From assembly GCA_038316435.1 (NCBI GenBank), contig JBBQAQ010000006.1:1-64000 (forward strand): a stretch of 64,000 nucleotides of DNA, in the 5' to 3' direction. This document shows, one piece after another, positions 26,270-35,216 of this stretch (the stretch's first letter is position 1; each line of letters begins with the position of its first letter). The position numbers and the translations under genes were made by a program. The notes under the pieces are model-generated. The model ran no database searches, was not told where the DNA came from, and saw only the letters and a list, made by a program, of their open reading frames with translations. Source of the stretch: JACJXF01 sp038316435. GTDB taxonomy: Bacteria; Bacteroidota; Bacteroidia; Bacteroidales; GCA-2748055.

Positions 26270-26737
26270 ATGAAGCCCTTAAATTTACCAACTAATTCCC
26301 TTATAATAAAATCTGAAAACGATCAGGAGTATGTTTATGATCAGTTCCGTCGAAAATATGTTCGTTTAACTCCTGAAGAATGGGTTCGCCAAAATTTTGC
26401 ACTTTATCTAGTAAATGAAAAACATTATCCGGCTTCCCGTATGATGCTTGAAAAATCGCTTAGAATTCATAAAATGTCGAAACGATGCGATATAGTTGTA
26501 TGTAATGATTCCGGGAATCCCACTTTAATAATTGAATGTAAAGCACCCGGCATTAGCATCGGTCAGAAGACATTTGAACAGGTTTCCGTGTATAATATTG
26601 CATTTCGTGTTGAATACCTTATCATTACAAACGGACTCAAGCATTTCTGCTGTTCAGTGGATTTTGAAAACAAGAAAGTAAGTTTTCTTAATGAAATTCC
26701 GGAATATGAAATTATCAGGACTTCAGAGACGAAGTAA
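26270..26737 (+). CDS. Stand-alone HsdR N-terminal (PD-(D/E)xK nuclease) domain protein
   Basis: A 155-residue protein matching the type I restriction enzyme R N-terminal domain (HSDR_N_2 type) without the helicase portion or any HsdM/HsdS neighbour. The catalytic signature is D74...E89-x-K91 (RCDIVVCND then TLIIECKAP), followed by FEQVSVYNIAFRVEYLIITN. It is probably a DNA nuclease, or a DNA-end-related factor, of unknown physiological role. It is divergent from amn (47 bp) and its last 15 bp overlap the convergent acetyltransferase gene. A TATACTTTA word lies in the 47-bp gap as a weak promoter match. Confidence 0.83.
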   Translation: MKPLNLPTNSLIIKSENDQEYVYDQFRRKYVRLTPEEWVRQNFALYLVNEKHYPASRMMLEKSLRIHKMSKRCDIVVCNDSGNPTLIIECKAPGISIGQKTFEQVSVYNIAFRVEYLIITNGLKHFCCSVDFENKKVSFLNEIPEYEIIRTSETK

Positions 26738-27250
26738 CTGTAAAATGTACTCCGAAAACCACTCGTCACCTTTTCTAAGCCAATCTTTTTTCTGTCCGGT
26801 TATAACATATCCCTGTTTAATAAAAAGTTTTAAACTGCCCAGATTATCCTCACTTATGTTACAATACAACTGTTTAAGACCCAGAGTTCCGAAAGCATAT
26901 TCTCTAATACATTGCAGGGCTTCCGTGCCATAACCTTTCCGACGGTTATCAGAGGCGCCAATCAGAATGCCAATTCCAGCCCGCAGATGGTAGGGGTCAA
27001 AATCAAAAAGATCAATCGCCCCTAAAATCTGATTATCAGAATTTCTCTGAATTATGAGCCTCAATTGTTTAGCTTCAAAGATATCAAGATGTGCTTGTTC
27101 AAGGTATTTTTTAAGAGTGTATTTTGAAAATGGAATGAGTGTATTACTTAGATGCCACATTGTCGGATCATTTTCCCATGTGTATAGATAATCCAGATCT
27201 TCCGGTTCTAGTGCTCTGAGGTGAATAGTACTGTTTTCTAAAATCTTCAT
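26723..27250 (-). CDS. GNAT-family N-acetyltransferase
   Basis: A 175-residue acetyl-CoA-dependent acetyltransferase of the RimJ/RimL-like subgroup. Conserved segments are IHLRALEPEDLDYLYTWEND, the LGAIDLFDFDP strand, the acetyl-CoA loop with RRKGYGTEALQCIREYAFG, and LKQLYCNISEDNLGSLKLFI followed by KQGYVITGQKKDW. The substrate cannot be predicted. Its C-terminal end overlaps the 3' end of the plus-strand nuclease gene by 15 bp. Confidence 0.9.
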   Translation of the reverse strand: MKILENSTIHLRALEPEDLDYLYTWENDPTMWHLSNTLIPFSKYTLKKYLEQAHLDIFEAKQLRLIIQRNSDNQILGAIDLFDFDPYHLRAGIGILIGASDNRRKGYGTEALQCIREYAFGTLGLKQLYCNISEDNLGSLKLFIKQGYVITGQKKDWLRKGDEWFSEYILQLLRL

Positions 27251-27298
27251 AATCAGAGTTACTTACCTATTTTTTAAAGAAGAAATAAATGAAGAAAC

Positions 27299-28750
27299 CT
27301 ACTTATCGTGAACAGATACCTTGTAGGACTTACCATCGGTTGATTTCACCTTAAAAGTATCAGCTTTGGATTCGTAAATCAATTCAATGGTTTCATTTTT
27401 TTCTGCTGTGGAAAGTGTAATTGTAAATGACTTTTCAAATTTTGGAGTATTGCTTGCTTTTGGTGCAGTAAAAGGAAGAATTTCGAGTTTATAGATATCC
27501 TGTTTGCCAATATTAGCAATATCAAAAAGGCTCATATAGGCTGTTTTCCCATCTTTTACCGGGAAATATCCGATATCATCATTTGTAGTATTTACGGGGT
27601 ATCCTAAATTAATAGTTTCATCAAACTGATTATTCTTAGTTATCTGAGAATAAAAAACATCGAAACCACCCATATTGAAATGCCCTTTAGAGCTAAAAAA
27701 CAGAGTTTTACCATCGCCTGAAACATAGGGAGTTTCCTCATCCTGATCTGTATTAATAACCGATCCCAGATTTTCGGCAGGACCCCAGTCGCCTACAGAT
27801 TGTTTTTTGGAAACAAATATATCCAGCCCTCCGAGGCTCTCACTTCTATTACTTGTGAAATACAGATTTTTTCCATCTGGGGATAGTGAAGCAAAAGTTT
27901 CATTGAAACGGGAATTAATATTTTTATTCAGAGGAGTGGCAATACTCCAAAGATTACCATCAAAACTAGAGACATAAATATCGCTGTTAGTATTTTCCTT
28001 TTTAACCAGGAAAAGTTGTTTGCCATCCGATGAAAGCGAAGTAGGACGCATATCGCCATCCGAACCAATCTGTGGCGTAATATTTACCGGTATACTCCAT
28101 TCTCCTCCGGATTTTTTCGAAAACATAATAGCCTCATAGAACTTCTGGCTATTCATGAAAACTAGAACTGACTCATCATTGGTAAGCACGGGTGAATAAT
28201 TTGATGTGCCGGAATTTACAGGAGACCCAAGATTCTTTTTGACCAGATTTAAGGGAGAATCTTTAATAATTTTGGCTCTTTCGCAAACTTTTATCTCAGT
28301 ATCAACGATTCGAATATTATATTTTTTCTCAAAATCCTTAATGTTTTTAAAACGGGCATAACTATCAAGAGCCTTTTCGAGATCATTGTTAATCCGGTAA
28401 GCATTTCCAAGGTAAAACCAAGCATGGTGGGGTGCTTTTTTTTCATCCAGATCTTTCGCCTTATACTTGAGTGTAGTGTTCATTACTGCTTTCTCAAGAT
28501 ACGGAACAGCCTTGATTTCCTGATTTGGGATATTGAGGTAGGTCATACCTGTGCGAAAATTGAAATTCGCATTATCAGGTTGCATCTTTGTTAGTTTTAC
28601 GAAAAGATAAGCAGCTTCCCGATAATCTCCGGTAGAAAAGAAATACTCAGCATCGTCGAATAGTTTGTAAGCATCATCCGACTCCTGCTGTGAATACGCA
28701 GAGCTATAACATAAAAAAAACAGTCCGAAAATATATATAAATCTACGCAT
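27299..28750 (-). CDS. TPR and PD40 beta-propeller exported protein
   Basis: A 483-residue exported protein with a signal peptide (FIYIFGLFFLCYSSAYSQQ). The N-terminal 120 residues contain TPR-like helices (AEYFFSTGDYREAAYLFVKL, the FNFRTGMTYLNIPNQ block and FYLGNAYRIN). A six-bladed PD40 propeller (about 165-420) shows ASLSPDGKNLYFTSNRSE, LGGLDIFVSKK and FSSKGHFNMGGFDVFYS. The C-terminus (about 430-483) is a short beta-rich tail with no OmpA or TPM domain. It is the shortest and last of three tandem homologues and starts 27 bp after the previous one. A role at the cell envelope is inferred. Confidence 0.88.
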   Translation of the reverse strand: MRRFIYIFGLFFLCYSSAYSQQESDDAYKLFDDAEYFFSTGDYREAAYLFVKLTKMQPDNANFNFRTGMTYLNIPNQEIKAVPYLEKAVMNTTLKYKAKDLDEKKAPHHAWFYLGNAYRINNDLEKALDSYARFKNIKDFEKKYNIRIVDTEIKVCERAKIIKDSPLNLVKKNLGSPVNSGTSNYSPVLTNDESVLVFMNSQKFYEAIMFSKKSGGEWSIPVNITPQIGSDGDMRPTSLSSDGKQLFLVKKENTNSDIYVSSFDGNLWSIATPLNKNINSRFNETFASLSPDGKNLYFTSNRSESLGGLDIFVSKKQSVGDWGPAENLGSVINTDQDEETPYVSGDGKTLFFSSKGHFNMGGFDVFYSQITKNNQFDETINLGYPVNTTNDDIGYFPVKDGKTAYMSLFDIANIGKQDIYKLEILPFTAPKASNTPKFEKSFTITLSTAEKNETIELIYESKADTFKVKSTDGKSYKVSVHDK

Positions 28751-28776
28751 TGTTTAATTTGTCCAAGTGTTTAACA

Positions 28777-30633
28777 CTACTTCACCTTTAATTGTTCAGG
28801 TATAGGTATCTCTTCAATTAGGAGAAGTGCTCCACCCAACTCAATTATCCTGAATTCAACTCTTCTGTTAAACTTCCGACCTTCCAGTGAATCTGCTCCA
28901 TCAGACGATGCATTTAGTGCAATATTTTCTGATTCACTTAATCCGGTATTTTTAAGTCGCTTACTGTCAATCCCTTTCGCAACAAGATAATCAGCAACTG
29001 CCTTGGCTCGTTTATCAGAAAGCATCTGATTATATTCGTATGCACCTATTGCATCTGTATACCCTCTTACTTCAAGTCTCAAACCCGGATAGTCTTTTAA
29101 AGCTTTAATCAGATCATTAAGTTTTTCCTTGCCTGCATCAGTCAAGGCATAGCTGTCAAATCCAAAAAAGATAGGCTTAATAAAATATTTGAAAGATGTA
29201 GTTTTAGCCGGTTCATCTACAACAACAGGTTCTTTCACTACTGGCTTCTCTGCCACAACAGGCTGTTTAACAACTTCCTGAACAGCCACGGGTTCTTTTA
29301 CTACAGGCTTTTCTTCGACTACAGGCTTTGGTTCATTTACAGCTACCTCAGATGGAATCGTTTTTAAATAGTACATATCACCATTTCCTAATCCTTCCGT
29401 TTCATATAATGTTATGTACCCACCTTTATTCTTAGGATCCGGGAAATAGAAAAGGTCATCATCGGTGCTGTTAATCGGGTAAGGAAGTGCTACCGGAGCG
29501 GACCATGTTTTATTTGAATTCAAAACAGATGTGAAAATATCATACCCACCAATAGTAGTATGCCCCTGAGAAGAGAAATACAGGGTTTTCCCATCATTTG
29601 CAATAAAAGGAGTTTCTTCGTTAAGTGCTGAGTTTATATTGCTACCCAAATTTTCCGGCTCAGACCATTCTCCACGATCAGAAAGAATAGATTTATAGAT
29701 ATCCATACCTCCAAGTCCACCAGTTCGGTTGCTCGTAAAATATAGAGTTTTACCGTCAGGAGACAGTGATGCATGTGATTCGAAAAACTTTGAATTTATT
29801 GGTTTTCCTATTGGTTTAGAGGGATTCCATCTGCCTTGACTGAAATCGCTAACGTAAATCTCTCCGTCGGAATTGTCGATTTTTACCAAAAACAACTTAA
29901 TTCCGTCAAAGGATAATGAAGAAACATACTGATTTCCATCTGATTCTATCTGGGGTGTAATATTAATGGGATTAGTCCAGGTACCGTTAACTTTTTTTAC
30001 ATAAAAGGCAGCATCATAAAATTTCTGGGAAGTCATGTAAGCCATCTCATCTTCGTTTCCAGACATAATAAGCTGAAAATTGTTCATGCTTGAATTGTAA
30101 TTTTTGCCCAGATTTTCTTTATAAATGGGAACCGGATTTTTCATAGTCACTTTTGCCCGGTTGCACGATTCAATCTGCTGTTTTGTAAAGTCTAAATCTG
30201 CGGTTCCAATTTTAACAGCTAAAGTAAGATACTTATTATATGCGTCGATTGCTTTATCGAGCATTGATGCAATACGATAAGCATTTCCAAGGTACAGATA
30301 AGCGTCTGTAGGAGCTGAAATTTCCGTGTACGAACCTTCTTTATAATTTTCGGATATATTTGTTACAGCTTTTTCAAAATATGAAATTGATTTATCTTTC
30401 TGACCAGGAATATTCAGATAGCAAATCCCAATACGGTAATTTAAATTGCAATTTTCCTGATAACCTGCATCATAAACTTTCTGAAATGAGTACAGAGCTT
30501 CCTTATAATCTTCTTCAGATAGAAAGAATTCTGCATCAAAAAAGTTTTCCCTGATTGGATCTTTCTGAGCATCTAAATGATAAAACCCTGATAGAATAAG
30601 GGATAGGAGAATAGTAAATACATACTTTTTCAT
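28777..30633 (-). CDS. TPR-PD40-OmpA envelope protein
   Basis: A 618-residue exported protein: signal peptide, TPR-like region (about 30-160), PD40 propeller (about 180-420), a Lys/Pro/Val-rich linker with repeated KEPV and EKPVV units (about 425-475), and a C-terminal OmpA/peptidoglycan-binding domain. OmpA features are IFFGFDSYALTDAGKEKL, the LEVRGYTDAIGAYEYNQMLS block with the meso-DAP-binding Asp/Arg region SDKRAKAVADYL, and NRRVEFRI. The architecture is like PorE-type proteins of Bacteroidota that bridge outer membrane and peptidoglycan, but no carboxypeptidase-like domain is evident. Middle gene of the trio. Confidence 0.92.
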   Translation of the reverse strand: MKKYVFTILLSLILSGFYHLDAQKDPIRENFFDAEFFLSEEDYKEALYSFQKVYDAGYQENCNLNYRIGICYLNIPGQKDKSISYFEKAVTNISENYKEGSYTEISAPTDAYLYLGNAYRIASMLDKAIDAYNKYLTLAVKIGTADLDFTKQQIESCNRAKVTMKNPVPIYKENLGKNYNSSMNNFQLIMSGNEDEMAYMTSQKFYDAAFYVKKVNGTWTNPINITPQIESDGNQYVSSLSFDGIKLFLVKIDNSDGEIYVSDFSQGRWNPSKPIGKPINSKFFESHASLSPDGKTLYFTSNRTGGLGGMDIYKSILSDRGEWSEPENLGSNINSALNEETPFIANDGKTLYFSSQGHTTIGGYDIFTSVLNSNKTWSAPVALPYPINSTDDDLFYFPDPKNKGGYITLYETEGLGNGDMYYLKTIPSEVAVNEPKPVVEEKPVVKEPVAVQEVVKQPVVAEKPVVKEPVVVDEPAKTTSFKYFIKPIFFGFDSYALTDAGKEKLNDLIKALKDYPGLRLEVRGYTDAIGAYEYNQMLSDKRAKAVADYLVAKGIDSKRLKNTGLSESENIALNASSDGADSLEGRKFNRRVEFRIIELGGALLLIEEIPIPEQLKVK

Positions 30634-30656
30634 AAATCGGACTTTTGGTCAATTAC

Positions 30657-30664
30657 CAAATTTA
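30657..30664 (-). promoter_or_regulatory. Candidate -7 element TAAATTTG
   Basis: Read on the minus strand, TAAATTTG matches TAnnTTTG and lies 24 bp upstream of the 618-residue gene. No TTTG occurs at the expected distance, so support is partial. It implies that the middle gene may also be transcribed separately from the large gene before it (219-bp gap). Confidence 0.4.
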
Positions 30665-30852
30665 GTAATTATCACATTATAAATGAAAAAATATCCTTTT
30701 AATTATTAATAGTTTCCTATGGATTTGATAAAACTAAGTATAATTTGTGACGAGGGAGTTGATTTTCTATTGTAAGATGCAGGCTAACCTGCGCCTTTTT
30801 TCAATTTGCACGAATCACTTTGTTGAACAATTTTATGAAACCGAAAAAATGG

Positions 30853-33800
30853 TTATTGATCCTTATTTTTTTTTCGCTTAAACAGAATGAGAAAGAAAAT
30901 AACTATCCCCAGGATTCCAAAAATCACTCCAGTATATACAAGACCCTTACCCAGTGAAATCTGAATTCCTTTATTTCCTGTTGTAATGATTTCATTTCTG
31001 GCTTTGTCTTCACCGGAAATAGCAATTTGCAGAATGGCATTCCAAACATCATCCATGGTAAACCCAAACTCAGCTGAATGCTCGGAGAGGTATCTCATCA
31101 AATCTTCGACGCTGTTTATTTTTTCTTTATCTAAATCGATCTGCTCAAGAAATTTAGCTAATTTATCCGGGGCAAACTCTATAAGATTAGATATGAAATC
31201 CTGAAGTTTCTCTCTCCCCAAAACCTTCTGAATCATCCGGAATACATCATCTTGCGTATATCCGTTTGCTATTGCATTGCTCAATAAATATTCAATCAGG
31301 CCAGAAACACTGGTTATTCCAGACTCCTTCAAGTTTAATTTACGAAGAAATTCGTTCAGCTTTCCATCTGAATGATCAATTAGCTGACATAGAAATTGAT
31401 TTAGAGCATCGTCAATGAGGTATTCAGAAAATAGTTTATTAATCTCTGATGGAAGGATTGATTTGGTTTTTGTAGACGTTTGTATAAGGAAATTATATAG
31501 ATCAGCTGCGGTGAAAAGTTCTTTAACCGGGAGTTTTCCTGAGTTAAGAAATTTGTTTAGCTCTCCAACCGACCGGGACTGAAGCGAAGGCAAAATATCT
31601 TTAAGCATGGTATCATTGGCATTCAATAGAAGGGGAATTATTTTTTCCTGTTTTATAGCTCCTTCCTCAGCTTCTTTCAATAGAAATGAAGTGAGTTCGG
31701 CTCTGTCGCCTATTGCATTGCCTTTAAGATCAACATTTTGCAAATAAGTTCTGGTTTCTGGGTCAGCAAGTCGAATCAACTTGCGCATAAAGTAGTCAAG
31801 ATCAGTTGCAGCAGTGTAATCAGATAACATTGTATAAACATCTTCCTTGGAATAATCGTATTTTTCATTGTTGTCAAGAAGATATCGAATCAATTCGTCG
31901 AAAGAGACAATACCCTCTTTTTCAGGATTTAAATTTTTGAGTGTTTTCCTGAGATTTCCATCTGCGTATAGAGTCAGTTGTTTTATGATATTATTCAAAT
32001 CACCTGAATAAGCAAGTTTGAGAAGTATATTGCTTACATCATCAATTGTAAAGCCATTCTGTGCAGCCTGTGATTTAAGATATTCAATGAATTCTTCCCT
32101 TGAGCCGAATGAATTCTCATTAAGATCAGTTTTTTCAAGGAATTTCTTGAGATTTCCTGTGGCCAGAGAAGCCATTTTCAGCCTGAGATCATCAATTTCG
32201 GAAACCTGATTATAAAGATATTTTTGAAGTAGCAGATCAATATCCTCAGTGCTGAATCCTTTCATATCAGCATTAGCATATAGATGCGCAATAAGCTGAT
32301 CTGCTGTATATATTCCTTCCTTCTGCAAATCAAGCTTGGAAAGATACTCTTTTAACTCCGGGTCTTCAGCTAGAGCGATGAGTTTTTTAAGCACATCTGA
32401 GGCGTCTCTGCTTACCGCAAGATTTGTAAGGGTAACCAGCACATCAGCCACAGTGTATGGTTTACCAATGGAATTAAGATAAAGATTCACTGAAAATTCC
32501 TCGGGAGTCTTGTTTTCAAGTGTTGTTAAGTCCAGATATTTCAGATAGACTTTAAATGCACCTTCATCTGCAGAATGAGTTAGCTTATTTACAAACAATT
32601 TCAGATCGTCGGAACCCTGCGCACCAACAGTGGCAAGAGCTTTGATTACATCCTCAGGTTTATATGAGTAGGTTTGAGCATTCCTGATCAGGAAATCTGA
32701 TGCCTGATAAGGTGTATTGATCGAATTGGCTTTAAGATCAATTTTAGAAATTGTACTCTGAAGATTGCCTTCTGACGCGTTCTTCAGATTTGTAAGGAAT
32801 TCTGCAAGATCTTTTTTACTGATCATATCAGCATACAATCGGTCAACATCCTCCCTTGAATACCCATGCTTTTCAGCGTTGACATTCAGATATTGAAACA
32901 ATTCCGAAGTGTTTGTAATGCCTTCCTTTTCAAAGTCAAGATTTTCAATTACTTCTTTCAAACGTCCATCTGTCCTCGAAGCTAATTCGTTCACCAGTGC
33001 TTTTAGGTTCTCATCAGGCACGCCTCGTTCAACTTTATTTTCTTTAAGTGTATTTTCTGTGTTGGTGAGGATCTGAGGAATTACCTGACTTGTATCTCCA
33101 TCCTTAGGGTAATTTACGATAACATTTTTTGTAATCTGATTACCATCCTGATCGGTAAGAGTAAATTCTATATTATTAATTCCAGGTTTTGGCTCAAAAG
33201 CATAGCTCTGTTTGCGACGGTCAATCAAAACAGTATCTGTTTTAACCAATATTGAATCAAGGTACTGTTTGATAACAACTACGGAACCTTTTTCGGCTTC
33301 GTAGTCAATCTTTACAGTTTTTCCATTCTTAACAATTATAAGGCTGTCTTTCAGCTGTAGTTTGGCATTTAGTTCTTCCTGAGTAAGTTTTTCTGGAAGT
33401 AAAGTAAGTTTAATCTGATCATTCAGACTCATGCCGGTATGAGGTGTTTCAGGCGAGACTTCGAGCGCCTTAATTACCTGTTCAAACCTTTTACTATCAA
33501 AAATCATGGAATATTTACCAGCCGGAATACTAAATGCAAATTTCCCTGCATCATCCGGATGAACAAATGCAAGTGTATCACTCTGATTTTGGCTTACCAC
33601 ACTAATGAAGATCTCAGTTCCTTTAACATTTTCTCCTGAATAGTTCAATCTTCCTGTGATATCATATTTTCTTGGATGATCGGCATTGTATACGTTATAG
33701 CGATAAATGTCAAACTTCCCATAACCTGTTTCTTTATAAACTGGAAAATATGCAATTTCTCCATCTCTGACAGGACAAAAGAATACATCGTCATCAGTGG

Positions 33801-34956
33801 AATTCACGGGATACCCCATATTCACGGGATTTGCCCACGTTGAATCGGGCTGCATTTTCGTCATGAAAACATCATAACCGCCCATGTTGTAATGTCCATA
33901 GGAAGAAAAGAATAGTCTACGACCATTTTCAGTAATGAATGGAGTTTCTTCATTATAGGGGGAGTTAACTTTTGACCCCAAATTTACAGGTGCACCCCAA
34001 TCGCCATTTGCCTGAATATTGGATTTATAAATATCAAGACCTCCGTACCCTTCTTTGCGGTTACTGGTAAAATACAGGGTTTTCCCGTCTTTTGAAAGTG
34101 ATGCATGGGATTCCCAGTACTTGGTATTAATATTGTCATTCATTTTAACCAGAGGAGTCCATAATCCATTAACCAGTTTAGAAGTATATAGATTTCCGAT
34201 GAAATCATCGTTTCTGTATACAATTAATTGATTTCCGTCATAGGAAAGGCAGGTTGGATAAACATCACCGTCAACGCCAAGTTCTGGAGTAATATTTCTG
34301 GGATTTGTCCAGACTCTATTTATCTTTTCAGTAAAGAAAACAGCATCATAAAACTGTAACTGAGAGATAAATACCATTTTTGATTCATCACCTGAAATAG
34401 CAGGGTTTTTATCGGCAAACCGTGTATTTATCTGATTGGAAAGGATCTCAACATCCATATCCACAGGTTTTTTCATAAGTCTCTCAGCAACATCGCAGGC
34501 AGTAAGCTGTTCAATCACTAGATTATCATCATAAATTTCTGTATTCATCTGAGACTGAAACTTTTTATATGCTTCCCGAGCTTTATCCAGATCATTGTTT
34601 ACGCGGTAAGCATTTCCCAGAAAAAAGAGTGCGTCAAGAGGAGCACCCTGCTCTTTGTAATTGCTATCCTTATATTTTGGGTTGATATTTTTAGTTGCCT
34701 TTTCCAGATAAAAAATAGATTTATCCTTTTCATAGGGGTCGTTAAGGTAGCAAACACCGATTTTAAAATACAGGTTGTAGTTGTCGGGTTCAGCCCTATG
34801 AAGACGAAGGTACAAAGGAAGTGCTTCCTCAAATTCCTCAAAAAGATAATAAGATTCAGCTGCAAGAAACACTTGTTTTAAATCGGTGGATTGCTGTCCG
34901 TATCCCATCTTCATGAAGGAGAGGCACAAACCTATAAGGAATATAGCTTTTTTCAT
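30853..34956 (-). CDS. Giant TPR-PD40 protein with tandem helical repeats and C-terminal membrane anchor
   Basis: A 1367-residue exported protein. It has a signal peptide (IFLIGLCLSFMKMGYGQQ), a TPR-like region (about 25-150), a PD40 propeller (about 175-420), a beta-sandwich CRD-like module (about 430-510, KYDITGRLNYSGENVKGTEI), and a beta-rich spacer. About ten tandem helical repeats of 61-70 residues follow at 653-1314. A membrane helix (about 1339-1359) then precedes a basic KRKKNKDQ tail. Its two neighbours share the front half; where the middle paralogue has OmpA, this one has the repeat rod and membrane anchor. Topology predicts a periplasmic rod tied to the inner membrane. The repeat family is not one I recognise. 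First gene of the trio. Confidence 0.87.
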   Translation of the reverse strand: MKKAIFLIGLCLSFMKMGYGQQSTDLKQVFLAAESYYLFEEFEEALPLYLRLHRAEPDNYNLYFKIGVCYLNDPYEKDKSIFYLEKATKNINPKYKDSNYKEQGAPLDALFFLGNAYRVNNDLDKAREAYKKFQSQMNTEIYDDNLVIEQLTACDVAERLMKKPVDMDVEILSNQINTRFADKNPAISGDESKMVFISQLQFYDAVFFTEKINRVWTNPRNITPELGVDGDVYPTCLSYDGNQLIVYRNDDFIGNLYTSKLVNGLWTPLVKMNDNINTKYWESHASLSKDGKTLYFTSNRKEGYGGLDIYKSNIQANGDWGAPVNLGSKVNSPYNEETPFITENGRRLFFSSYGHYNMGGYDVFMTKMQPDSTWANPVNMGYPVNSTDDDVFFCPVRDGEIAYFPVYKETGYGKFDIYRYNVYNADHPRKYDITGRLNYSGENVKGTEIFISVVSQNQSDTLAFVHPDDAGKFAFSIPAGKYSMIFDSKRFEQVIKALEVSPETPHTGMSLNDQIKLTLLPEKLTQEELNAKLQLKDSLIIVKNGKTVKIDYEAEKGSVVVIKQYLDSILVKTDTVLIDRRKQSYAFEPKPGINNIEFTLTDQDGNQITKNVIVNYPKDGDTSQVIPQILTNTENTLKENKVERGVPDENLKALVNELASRTDGRLKEVIENLDFEKEGITNTSELFQYLNVNAEKHGYSREDVDRLYADMISKKDLAEFLTNLKNASEGNLQSTISKIDLKANSINTPYQASDFLIRNAQTYSYKPEDVIKALATVGAQGSDDLKLFVNKLTHSADEGAFKVYLKYLDLTTLENKTPEEFSVNLYLNSIGKPYTVADVLVTLTNLAVSRDASDVLKKLIALAEDPELKEYLSKLDLQKEGIYTADQLIAHLYANADMKGFSTEDIDLLLQKYLYNQVSEIDDLRLKMASLATGNLKKFLEKTDLNENSFGSREEFIEYLKSQAAQNGFTIDDVSNILLKLAYSGDLNNIIKQLTLYADGNLRKTLKNLNPEKEGIVSFDELIRYLLDNNEKYDYSKEDVYTMLSDYTAATDLDYFMRKLIRLADPETRTYLQNVDLKGNAIGDRAELTSFLLKEAEEGAIKQEKIIPLLLNANDTMLKDILPSLQSRSVGELNKFLNSGKLPVKELFTAADLYNFLIQTSTKTKSILPSEINKLFSEYLIDDALNQFLCQLIDHSDGKLNEFLRKLNLKESGITSVSGLIEYLLSNAIANGYTQDDVFRMIQKVLGREKLQDFISNLIEFAPDKLAKFLEQIDLDKEKINSVEDLMRYLSEHSAEFGFTMDDVWNAILQIAISGEDKARNEIITTGNKGIQISLGKGLVYTGVIFGILGIVIFFLILFKRKKNKDQ
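31015..33000 (-). repeat. Region encoding ten degenerate 61-70 residue helical repeats
   Basis: Residues 653-1314 of the large envelope protein divide into ten units of 61, 65, 70, 67, 69, 66, 64, 67, 66 and 67 residues. The shared pattern is a helix ending L-x2-LA-x-G-x-L-x3-L, then LDL-x3-GI-x-s-x2-EL-x2-YL-x2-NA-x3-GYS-x-EDV. Clear examples are LKEVIENLDFEKEGI, LKEYLSKLDLQKEGIYTA and LNEFLRKLNLKESGITSV, with HGYSREDVDRLY, KGFSTEDIDLLLQK and NGYTQDDVFRMIQK closing units. Units 7 and 8 are the most diverged. At DNA level the copies are no longer similar, so this is an old expansion. Confidence 0.8.
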
Positions 34957-35036
34957 AATTCTCTGTTCAGAAGTTTAAACTCTGTTGAATTAAACGAATT
35001 GTTTTTCGCAAGGAACAGAGGCTTTAACTGCATATA

Positions 35037-35044
35037 CAAATGTA
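35037..35044 (-). promoter_or_regulatory. Candidate -7 element TACATTTG
   Basis: Read on the minus strand, TACATTTG fits TAnnTTTG, about 80 bp upstream of the 1367-residue gene. A -33 TTTG is not seen at the proper distance. The rest of the 260-bp gap to the glycosyltransferase gene shows nothing else. Confidence 0.4.
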
Positions 35045-35216
35045 AAAAATTGTTCGAGGTTTTCGATAATAAAAAATGCGGAATTATTCTATTCTGTCAG
35101 ATTTTGACCTAATATCAATCAATTACCGTCAAAAGACTTATATCCATGTTAAAAATTAAAACTAATACTGCCATATACTTCTCAAATTCAGGCAAATAAT
35201 ACATTTTAGAAAATTA

